Positions 9,501 through 21,500 of a stretch of DNA of 64,000 bases are shown here, piece after piece. Within the stretch, counting starts at the first letter, position 1, and every line of letters starts with the position of its first letter. This DNA is from Aspidapion aeneum (lineage: Eukaryota > Arthropoda > Insecta > Coleoptera > Brentidae), in assembly GCA_963576565.1 (NCBI GenBank), contig OY755042.1:7030372-7094371 (forward strand), read 5' to 3'. The notes beneath the pieces were generated by a model that was not told the origin of the DNA, did not search any database, and saw only the letters and a list, made by a program, of their open reading frames with translations. The position numbers and the translations under genes are program-made.

Positions 9501-12500
9501 TACAATTCTTTAAAACGGTCATTTCTGCTCTTAGAGCAGAAGTATTAATATTAAAAATTTCCCGATATTGCTCGACGAATTTATTCCATTTAACGACGTG
9601 GGAAAACTTAATATGAAAATGGTTATGAAATTGTCACCAAAATCGGAAAATTTCCATAAGACACTAAACGCTAACCTCAAAAAAACTAAAAAGATTATTA
9701 TATTTATTTTAGAAAAACTGTTTAAAAAGGTCTTTTATAACCTTACGACATCTACAACCCGATTTCGGAAACAGAGGGGCAAAGGTCGCTGTCTTTATTA
9801 AATGCGAAATTCAACTTACACTTCTATAATATTTTACAAGATGTCGCCAATATGTATGAAATATTCAATATGCATAATTATGTTTAAATTTAAAAAATAT
9901 TTTCGGAAAATTGCATAAGTGCAGAAAAGTTACCGAGAATTTAAAGAGAAAAAGCCTAATTCCGCAAGACAAGGGCTTTTTCCTGAAATGTAAACATTAT
10001 CTGAATGATTTTAAATTTGAATGCACCTATTTTATTTGAATATTTCCCGAATAATAATAGAAAAGTATGTATTTTCAGCGTCATGTTCTTTTAATAGTAG
10101 TCGGTAGGGGAGGCCTAAAATATCTCAGGGGGGCCTGAGGGACTTCAGGGGGGGGCCATGCCCCCTGCCCCCCCCCCCCCTAGCTACGCCAATGTCCAGC
10201 ACTGTTTCGAACAATGGCAGATTCACATGGAGTGATGTAGGGATAGAGGAGGGGTAGATATTGAAGGTTATAAATAAATATACATATCAAAATAAAATGT
10301 TTTATTTAATCAGTCTCGTTATTAAACACCTCGTATAGTAACCGCATATTGATCCGATATTTCGATAAAAAGTTTAGCATATTTTCAATTCTCTAACTGT
10401 GAAAAAACTGTCATTCGCATTAATGAATTTTGCCCAAATCTAATCAGCTCGTTACAGTGTCGACCACTAGTTCACCTGAAAATTTCATGCAAATTGGTTT
10501 AGCAGTTTAGGAGCTATCGTGTTCGGACAGACATACACACACAGACATACGTCACGCCGATATTGCTAAGGTCCTAATACATCCAAATAACACATTTTCG
10601 GCGCTAACTGAAAAAATAAATTTTTGTAGAAAATAATACCTGCTGCTGCGCGAGCTAGGTAGCTAAATATTGTAATGTTTTCTATAATTTTTTGTGCAGG
10701 TTCACCAAACATGTCTTCAAAGATGGGTAGATGAAAAACAAAAGGGCGGCAATTTTAATAAAGTGAGCTGCCCTCAATGTCAAGTAGAGTACATTATTGT
10801 CTTTCCGAATATGGGAATATTGGTCCTGTTTCTTGATACAGTTGATAGCTTCATTTACAAAGGATGCCCCTTTATGGCAGCTGGTATTGTCGTGGGAGCA
10901 GTTTACTGGTGTGCTGTAACTTATGGTGCAGTAACTGTTATGCAGGTAGGTATAGTTATTTTTTTACCCTTAAAATTTTCATAAAATTTTCACAAATTGA
11001 TTTAGAACGTATTGATAAAAATAGATCTTGAATTTTTTAAAAAGTAGACCCAGCCGTACCTACGGATCATCCCCACACTACTTTTCTTTTTTTTTTACGG
11101 GTATGCGCACTCGCAAGGAGATCCCTATCACGCTCGAGAAGCGGCAAGTGCGCGGAAATGTTGGTGTGTGTTGGTTTTGAAACCGTTCAGGTTGTAACCT
11201 GCAGGGAAAACTGTCGCAGGGAGTTTATTCCACAGAGCGATGCTGTTCTCCAGAGATATGAATTCTGATATAATGAGGTTCTTGGTGCCTCTATTTTGAC
11301 AATAAATTGATGGTTACCGTCTGTTTGACGTGTTCGCCTAGTAGGTGCTACTCCCGGGGGGATCATACGTGCCAACTCTTCAGAGCATTTTCCGTGATAA
11401 TACCTGTAGAAGAGAGATAGATCGTAATTATTGTAAAGTAACATTTACATACATAATGGTTTATGTAGTAAACCTACAGGGTAAATCAAACATTTTTTAA
11501 ATTAAACAAATAATAGGTGTACTAACTGTGGAGCGGAATAGTGTGTTTAACGGGATGCGTCAGATCAGGTAAATTTGAGATATGTTAGAGCCCGAGCCAT
11601 ACTGAAACTTGCTCAAAAAAATTTTGGGGGAGGGGTCATCGGTTTCGTTTTTGAGCTATACTCTTATGGATTTTTGCTACAACTTCTATCTCTTTATAGG
11701 GATAAAAAGTTGATATTTAAACTTTTATCAATTAAGTTTGTTTACAGGCTTTCTTTCTGAAAATTTTTAAATCCTAAGATTTTAACAAACGAATCTGATT
11801 CTAAATCTAAATCCATCGAAAGGGCACTGTTTAAGCGAAGAGTTTCTGGGAGATTTGAAATCAGACTTGGTTCATTGCTGGGCCATTTCCTGAGTTCAAA
11901 TCCACGCTCTAACAGACTGATAAGTTGTTTTTATAGTAACAAAACATCTTCTTGCTTGTCTTGCCCAGTTACTACATCATTATAAATATCTGAACTAAGA
12001 GCAGTCGAGCCTAAAGGAAATGTATGACCTTCATCTTTAACCGACTGTGCAATTGTTCTAAGAGCTAAAAATGGAGAAGAGCTAAGTCCAAAGTGAAGGT
12101 GGTCAAAAAATACGTCAAAATCTCATCGTGAGAAGAAAACCTCCACAAAATTCTTTGATACTTATAATCATCTGGTTTTATTTCAATTTGCAAATACATT
12201 TTTCTGATATCAGATACCAACACGTAATTATGCAATCTAAATCGCAACAATATAGAAACAATATTGTTTTGGACCAACTAACAAGGTGTCATTTAAGCTA
12301 TTTTGATCAGAAGAAAGCTTTGCGAATCTGGGACGTGGTACTACCAGGTTTGAACACATCATGATGAGGGATTATATAACTACTACTATTTTTCTCCGAT
12401 TTGGGAACTAAAATCACATATTTACTATCTAAATATTCTTGCATATGCTCACAATATTATTTAAAGGCTAGAGGGTCCTTTAACAGACGACGCTCTAAAC

Positions 12501-15500
12501 TCAAAAATCTTTTAAGTGGGCTCCTCAGATTGCTTAAAGGGTAATGCTACGACGTAACGACCAGACTCATTTCTACCAACAGATTCTACATATTTTTTCT
12601 CACATAACTCATCATCAGGAGATACCAAATATTTTGAGGGTGGTTCCTCTTCTTCCGAAATTTTTTCATTACGTTTTCCACAGATCTACTATCATTTACT
12701 AAACTAGCTACTGCGCAAGTCATTGCAGACGCTTGAGACACAGCAAATTTACCCATTAGAACACAGCCAAAAATAGTTTCGGATGCGACAGGCTCATCTG
12801 GATTCTACTAACTATTTTGCCACATGTCAAGCAGCTACCAAAGATTTCATTATAGGTAAGCATATGTATCTCCGCTGCAGACTTAAATTCAGGATCAGAG
12901 AGTTCCAAATTCAAAATATGCGATCACTCTGGCCTATTCTCAAAACTTATTCTGGGCATTTTATTACAAAGTTACAGCATCAATATCATTCATTGGATTA
13001 ACTGAGTTGAAGGGGGCAAAGAACAACTAGCTGTACCTTAGGCCTTAGTTTCAATTCCACCTATACCACAAATGTTAGTATAGTATAGTCTTTTTATATG
13101 TCAATCCAAGTTTTATAAAGCATTTTTCTGTAAGAAGATTAATTTCGCTTCCAGAATCCAAAAAGATTTTTATATTGTGTACCATACCCGATGCATCTAA
13201 GATATCTAACCTCGCAGTAGCTAAGAGACATGTAGTCTTTTGGCTCTTTTAAGTATTTTCAGTTTGCTGGCGATGCTGACTCGAGCGTTGACCACTAGAA
13301 GGATTAGGACTAGAAGTTTTAGAGAAGTGTAGATACGTATTATGTTTAAAATTGCATTTTTTACAAGTATAAGTTGAGAAGCAATGGGCCACTGAATGTG
13401 AAGCTTTCAAACAATTTAAGCATAAATGATGTTCTCTAACTAGAGGGTTTTCTTTAAAAATATAGAGTAGTGGGTCAAAGAGGGCACGGAACGAACTACT
13501 AAAATAAGCACTCGGACTATTCTGACTATAAGATTTTTGTTTAGAAAACCTAGGGGAGTTTTTACCCCTTGGACTCGAAAACTTTGAACTCAATTCTGAG
13601 GTACTATGACTACCCATATTCATAGCCAACGTTTCAAGGGCGCTACATGGCCTTGCCAAAAATGTCTTGAGTTTATCAAAGGTAGGCAACTCATCTGTGT
13701 TTTGTAACTTAAACCTAGTTGCTAACCACTCTGATTTTCCTCATCATCAGAGAAAATAAAACAAAATCCCAGTGTTGTATTGGAATTCTTAGCAATTTTA
13801 ATGCCAACAAATTCTCGTTAAAAATATCTAAAAAGAGGAAGAGCATTTTTACTATCTAAACTTTCTAAATCTACAATAGTATTTCAATAATGCAATCTTG
13901 TAATTCGCATCAGTGACTGAGAAATAATAGATTTTACGTAAATGAAAGCAAAAGATAATTACATTTTTCGACGTCTCTATGAATTATTATTAATAAGTGC
14001 CACGTAGAGGTCGTGCCAAGAGTATCAGCCCTTAAGGTCCCCATTGAATGTCGGAACCCCTAATGGAACTAACCTCGTATTTGGAGCTGAGGCGCGTGTA
14101 GCTGCCGGGCCTATATCCGTAGATTTTGAAAACAAATTAAAATGACTCGATAATATATCAAAATAATAATTATCTACCTGAGATCTAACTAAATCTTCGC
14201 CGTCTAAATCACACCCTTCAGTAACGCTTAAAAGTTGTACTAAATTTAAGTGATGTTTCTGAAACTTCGCGTAGGCATGTTCTAATGCCCCAAATCTAGT
14301 TTTAAATGATGTGTGATACTGAGCGTCTGTCCTAATTACCCATGTAAAAACAATAATTTTGTCTGCGCTTGTTATTTAACTCAACGCTTGTAAAAAACAC
14401 TACTTATTCTAGCCACTAGATGTAAAAACTACTATTATTTAGAAATTATTTAGAAAATGTAATTCGTCATGTTCCAAAAATATATTTTTTGTTTGAGAAC
14501 CACCGACTTACCTGCTCAAGAGATTTTATTGCTTAGCAGACTTCATAAAGCGTACCGACTTTAAGTTTGTATTCATATATTAAAAACTAACTTTGTTTAT
14601 TCAAAAAAATATTTAATAAAAATAATGTTTCAGGGCTTAAAAAAGTGTAATTAAATAATCTCCAACCTAACCCCAAGCATCATTTGGACGTCATATTACG
14701 TTACCCATACGTTGCTTGCGATAAACGCGACGTCGGGTGCCGACGTCGTTTCGACCGCCTGACGACCCTCTTTTGCACCTAAATGGGGAATACAAATTCG
14801 GGTCGCTACGACGTCAGCATCTGACCTTATAGGTAATAGTTTACCAATTAACAACGTAATTGTACGTTGGATTTCCGTCACTTAAATTTAGTCGCAAACA
14901 TGTAAGTTGCGTTTGGTTTCGTTTCCATGGCTTAGAATACATATAGTTTTTGCTAAAAAGAATTCCTGTCGAGTAACTAAAATTATACCTGATAAGTAAA
15001 TATTTTACACTTATTCTAACAAGTCTCATAAAAATGGGTGCATTTTACAAATGACAATTATAGTCATGCATGAAAGGGGGTATTACAATATTAATAATTT
15101 ATATTTTAAAGCAGGAATCCAACAAAAATTTTACAACGAAGGCATGTTTATTGATAAATGTGATTAAAATACTTTCAAAAAAAGCAAGCGCTCCTGAAAT
15201 ATGCAAGATTTACTAAAATATATATTTGTTAAATTGATCTAATTTTTATTATTATTTTTATTTTTGTAAAAAAAAATATTTTGCTGCCTCACTAAACTCA
15301 AATTTGTTAATACTTTTACAATTATTCTTTCATTTCTACATAAAATTAGAAAAAGAAAAAATATTTTATAATGGCCGACAGACGCTAACCTTTTCAGAAT
15401 GGCGGATTACTGTGTCTGACTTAATGTGAACTAATAATATACCAATCCCGACCGGGTCTCCAATTTTGGTTGTGAAAGATAACCAAAGAGTCGAAGTCCG

Positions 15501-18500
15501 ACGTCCGGCAAACGTATTTCGTCCCATTAAATTTGGACGTTCGCCCGCATGATTTTGCGTCGGCCTACGGATTGGAACTCAACGTCCGCTCTTTTTCTAC
15601 TACAATAGGTAAAGCCCACGGTCCCAAAGCTAACTACCCACCGAAATCATTGTTTTATTTTTTAGAAATGTTTGTTTTAATATCAAAAATCTAAGGGAAA
15701 TAAAACCCATACCCCACCTGTGGGAAGAGGATGGGGTATTATAGTTTCCAAAATCCAAAAAAGATATAAAACTGCGTCATGTCCTGAAACGTAGCCGTCC
15801 TGACCAAAATATCTCTCGACCAAACAAATGATGAGCACTTGTTGTTAGGTTATGGGCGTCTATAAATGACAGTAGGCTGTACATGTGACGCGTAGGCCAT
15901 ATGAACGGACGTGGAATAGGTCAAGTAAAAGTTACGGAAAATACACCAACCAAACTAAACGCTAGTTTAGGTCTGAGGTTAGGGTCTTCACCGGACGTAC
16001 CCGACGCCGACGTCTGTTGGTCGTTGGGCTGGTCAGAGTTTTTGTACGTCGCACAAACGAACGTAAGACCGACGTTGGGAAATTAATGGTATATTGCGTT
16101 GCATTATTTGACGTCGCGAGATCGTTAAAAAAACGGACGTATATTTGATAACGTCGGTTTTGATATGAATGCGACGTCGCTTAACGCATAATCAATCTTG
16201 CAACTTAAAATTCCACTAAATCCGACGTCGGTTCAGGTCACATTAGGTTGTAAGTCATATAAATGTTTCTTGGGATCCTTTATAATAAAAGGCATTACTT
16301 AAAATACACCTTGTATTTTAGGTCATAGGTCAGAAAGAAGGACTAGCAGTTATGGAGCAAGCTGATCCTCTGATCTTATTAATCGGGCTTCCTGCAATTC
16401 CGGTAGCCCTTCTTCTAGGAAAAATGATTAGATGGGAAGATGCACTTTTAAATTTTATGAGGCAGAATGTTATGAAAGTGCCTATACTTAGAAATGTGGT
16501 TCCAATAAGGTAAACCTAACGCAAAAGATGAGTCTAGCAAAAAAATAGTCTTAAATCGGTAACTATTTACATTAATATCGAACCAAATTTGGTCAAAACA
16601 TTTAACTGGTGAGGTAGTTTATTGTTTACGCAAATATTTTGCAACATTTCTTTACTTAACACTTCGTTACCGTTATGGTTAATACTGAGTCTGCGCATTA
16701 GCAACTTGTTGCACCTTTATGATTTACGACGACCGATACTTACGGAGGCCTTCCTTTAACTTTACCGTTATTTTTTTTAAGGATAGATTTGTATTGTTAC
16801 AAAAAGTTGAGGTTATGTTACACTACTAAATTGATTATTTGCTTATTTTTAGTGTTCCAAAATCTCTCTTTATTTGCTTTAAAAGTTACCTTTATCCTTA
16901 TTATAAACGTAGATATTAAGGTACTTACTTAAAAGCTAGTATATTCAAAACTATTAAAAAAGCAATAGGTTATGTTTGAATTGGCTATTTTCCAATTTTT
17001 TTTTTCTAATTTAATAAATTTAATTAAAAATTAACAATAACAATGTAAAAAACTAAATAAAAATACAAATAAAATAAAGGTAAAAATCCACATTAAAATA
17101 CACTTACACATATACGCCTTCACACCCTTCGAGAATAAAATTATAATAAATTTATTTCATCCAGACGGGAGTCTACTGGGATAGTCTCCAAAACTGCTGC
17201 AAAATTTTCTTCTTGTATGGCCAAACTTATTTTCTGTGATATAAAATTACTTTACACGTTTATTTTTAATATTTAATTTACAGACAATTTGGTGGGTGTG
17301 CTTTCGGGCTGTTCGGCCGTCGTCGTTGAAAATTCGTTCTCGACGTTTCGCCATCTCGAGTGGATGGCATCTTCAGGAGATGTTGACTGTTTGTCGGCTT
17401 CTCGAAGACTGGCGGGGCGTATATCAGAGCTGGTCGGTGATTGGTCACTTTCCCGAGATTCAGTTTTGTTATTGTAAGGGAGCCGTTTAGTGTTTTTAAG
17501 AACCGGTACCCATGTTCTGTTAATTTTAAGAGTTTCTTCAGATCTGTTGAAGTTCTGCTGGTGTTTATGAATTTCGATTGCTTCTCTATAAAGTCTTGGA
17601 TAGTAAGAAGAAGAGGCGCAGAGAACTTGACCAAAAGTTTCCACAGAGAATGGTATAAAATAAAATCTTCAAGCTTTTTATATTTTTGTTGTTTAACCTT
17701 TCCGCTATCTCAGCTTCTGAACCAGCTTTTATAGATGTTTTGGTAATATATGATTTAGCTATCCGTACAGGTAGCATCCTATAAGAGTGCTTTACCTTTC
17801 TTCCATGGGACTTAAGTTAATCCGTCAACACGTTTTCCGTCACTACGACAAATCTTCTGTGGTTCAAGTACGGCTGGAATGTCAACAGAATTTAGTGCAC
17901 GTTTGATTATATCATTCAGTAACCTGTGTCTTGCCCAACGACCTGCATTATTGTTGCAGCATAGTCCATGCAAACCATATTTATCAACTTTTTTGCCGCA
18001 AATGTAATCGTGTGGTTCAACAACAGGTTCTCCAATTTGCAGTGATACAGAAATTCGAAAGGAAGGATCGTCAAGAAGATTGTCTATAGTAGATGATGGT
18101 AAAGCTTTTTACCATGCAGAATTTTCCGGTTCTTGCAAAGCTAAGAGACGCGCTTTTATTAACATTGATTTAGAATTTAAGATAATTTTATCAACAAGAG
18201 ATTTACAGAGAGTTAAATCTAATTTTTTTTGGTCAGGTTTGCAATTAAGTTCACAAAAGTTTCCTATATTTTTATGTAAGTTTAATTCCTCAGTGTAGAT
18301 ATGGTCATCTGCAGATAATATATATGAGAAAAACAAAGACTTGTACAACTTCTGATTCCTTGTTCTCCTAAACTTATAGGTAATGAGCACTGATTCCATG
18401 TATCATTGCTTATACTGCAATTTATAATACTTTCTAAAGATTCCCTTAATATTAAATCAAAATTTTGAAGACTTTCCATAGACGACCAACAAGGTGCACA

Positions 18501-21500
18501 TCTTAACGGGTATGTTACTCTAGGAATACAAAATGAATGTCTAAATAAGTAATATGCTACGTGTGAGTTAAGTACGCATAGTTTCTCTACAATTTTTTTA
18601 ATTAAATTCATTTTAAAATTTAAATTTGACTCAATTGCATTTGTATAAAAATTTTCCGATAATAAGCATAAGTTTCCTTGGTTCGCTATCGTTCACTCAT
18701 AGAATGAAAAATAGGTTTCCCCTATTTTTTCATTCTTTTTGATTTACCTTGTATCTTGTAGTCAGTTTGTTCTACTTTGTGTCACGCAAGCCACGCTGAG
18801 GAAGGAAATGCCTTTTTCCGAAAGACCGGTGTCCGTGGTTGACTATATCCCTATGAAGTTGCCTTTTATACTTGGTTAACTCATTGTTTTCGGTTTCAAA
18901 CCGATACCGTGGAGACGGTGATAGCATGGTCTGGTTGAACTGTGACGAAAAGTCTTTCGTCCCGCCAAGGACTTAGTTTCCTTGGTTCGCTATCGTTCAC
19001 TCATATAATGAAAAATAGGTTTCCCCTATTTTTTCATTCTTTTTGATTTACCTTGTATCTTGTAGTCAGTTTGTTCTACTTTGTGTCACGCAAGCCACGC
19101 TGAGGAAGGAAATGCCTTTTTCCGAAAGACCGGTGTCCGTGGTTGACTATATCCCTATGAAGTTGCCTTTTATACTTGGTTAACTCATTGTTTTCGGTTT
19201 CAAACCGATACCGTGGAGACGGTGATAGCATGGTCTGGTTGAACTGTGACGAAAAGTCTTTCATCCCGCCAAGGACTTAGTTTCCTTGGTTCGCTATCGT
19301 TCACTCATAGAATGAAAAATAGGCTTCCCCTATTTTTTCATTCTTTTTGATTTACCTTGTGTCTTGTAGTCAGTTTGTTCTACTTTGTGTCAGGCAAGCC
19401 AGGCTGAGGAAGGAAATGCCTTTTTCCGAAACACCGGTGTCCGTGGTTGACTATACCCCTATAAAGTTGCCTTTTATACTTGGTTAACTCATTGTTTTCG
19501 GTTTCAAACCGATACCGTGGAGACGGTGATAGCATGGTCTGGTTGAACTGTGACGAAAAGTCTTTCGTCCCGCCAAGGACTTAGTTTCCTTGGTTCGCTA
19601 TCGTTCACTCATAGAATGAAAAATAGGTTTCCCCTATTTTTTCATTCTTTTTGATTTACCTTGTATCTTGTAGTCAGTTTGTTCTACTTTGTGTCAGGCA
19701 AGCCACGCTGAGGAAGGAAATGCCTTTTTCCGAAACACCGGTGTCCGTGGTTGACTATACCCCGATGAAGTTGCCTTTTATACTTGGTTAACTCATTGTT
19801 TTCGGTTTCAAACCAATACCGTGGAGACGGTGATAGCATGGTCTGGTTGAACTGTGACGAAAAGTCTTTCGTCCCGCCAAGGACTTAGTTTCCTTGGTTC
19901 GCTATCGTTCACTCATAGAATGAAAAATAGGTTTCCCCTATTTTTTAATTCTTTTTAATTAACCTTGTATCTTGTAGTCAGTTTGTTCTACTTTGTGTCA
20001 GGCAAGCCACGCTGAGGAAGGAAATGCCTTTTTCCGAAAGACCGGTGTCCGTGGTTGACTATATCCCTATGAAGTTGCCTTTTATACTTGGTTAACTCAT
20101 TGTTTTCGGTTTCAAACCGATACCGTGGAGACGGTGATAGCATGGTCTGGTTGAACTGTGACGAAAAGTCTTTCTTCCTTATAGACCGGTGGACGTTTTC
20201 GTCCCGCCAAGGACTTAGTTTCCTTGGTTCGTTATCGTTCACTCATAGAATGAAAAATAGGTTTCCCCTATTTTTTCATTTTTTTTGATTTACCTTGTAT
20301 CTTGTAGTCAGTTTGTTCTACTTTGTCAGGCAAGCCACGCTGAGGAAGGAAATGCCTTTTTCCGAAAGACCGGTGTCCGTGGTTGACTATATCCCTATGA
20401 AGTTGTCTTTTATACTTGGTTAACTCATTGTTTTCGGTTTCAAACCGATACCGTGGAGACGGTGATAGCATGGTCTGGTTGAACTGTGACGAAAAGTCTT
20501 TCTTCCTTATAGACCGGTGGACGTTTTCGTCGCGCCAAGGACTTAGTTTCCTTGGTTCGTTATCGTTCACTCATAGAATGAAAAATAGGTTTCCCCTATT
20601 TTTTCATTCTTTTTGATTTACCTTGTATCTTGTAGTCAGTTTGTTCTACTTTGTGTCAGACAAGCCACGCTGAGGAAGGAAATGCCTTTTTCCGAAACAC
20701 CGGTGTCCGTGGTTGACTATACCCCTATGAAGTTGCCTTTTATACTTGGTTAACTCATTGTTTTCGGTTTCAAACCGATACCGTGGAGACGGTGATAGCA
20801 TGGTCTGGTTGAACTGTGACGAAAAGTCTTTCTTCCTTATAGACCGGTGGACGTTTTCGTCCCGCCAAGGACTAAGTTTCCTTGGTTCGTTATCGTTCAC
20901 TCATAGAATGAAAAATAGGTTTCCCCTATTTTTTCATTCTTTTTGATTTAACTCCTTTTTTTGATAAAGTTACAAGTTGAGGAGATACAGGCTGTCAAAA
21001 TAACCTCCAAAAATGTATAAAAAATAATACATTTTTTTAAAATTTAATTTTTGCTTACTTACTCTCTTAAAAAATATTAATAATATTTTATTATTGTCTC
21101 GCTAGAGACTTGTTTTTATAAAAAAATATAAAAAAAATATTGCGTTTAAAATGGCATAAAAGTTTATACCAAAAAAATTGTTTTTTCTAAAAAAATTGAC
21201 CAACTAACTTTTTTCAGAACAATTTTTATTTCAATTTATTGCTCCTATTCTAATACACGCTTTACCCAATTTCATATTTTACTGCGTTTTTTGAAAAAGT
21301 TATTATCAAAAAAGGTAAAAACATTGCTAAAACTTTGATGCTCTGTATCTCGATAAAGAAAGAGTTTTGACCCATTCATTATGGGAAATTTTTTACCAGA
21401 AATGTGCCGGGTCACGTGGGCCAAAATATTTTTTTCGCCTTTAGGCCGCTTGACATGGTGCATGACGCGCTGCAAATATTTGCAAGCAAAAAATTTCGGT

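Larger units (their letters stand above)
8160..10337 (+). pseudogene. mariner transposase remnant, doubly interrupted
   Basis: Plus-strand reading shows degraded mariner transposase in pieces: an N-terminal helix-turn-helix part (VIAESMGIDKECVRQIL, about 8190-8250), the catalytic-core motif VITCDESWFFTYDPKTK (about 8597-8645), HPPYSPDLAPCDFYLFPKV (about 8850-8910), and the C-terminal tail resuming after 10202. The right end (about 10310-10337, CTCGTATA) resembles a mariner terminus. Frameshifts and stops make it non-functional. A 215-bp insert (8294-8508) and a hAT element (8992-10194) interrupt it. The left inverted repeat was not identified. Confidence 0.82.

Noticed and set aside
18672..20950. 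Repeated ~84-codon ORFs in the satellite (KDFSSQFNQTMLSPSPRYRF) as a possible peptide family
   Set aside because: Each matches the satellite unit exactly, both strands are open, and the frame exists only because units are near-identical; no start context or expression evidence.
18672..20950. CRISPR-like array
   Set aside because: Units are 304-330 bp direct repeats without unique spacers, in a eukaryotic intron.
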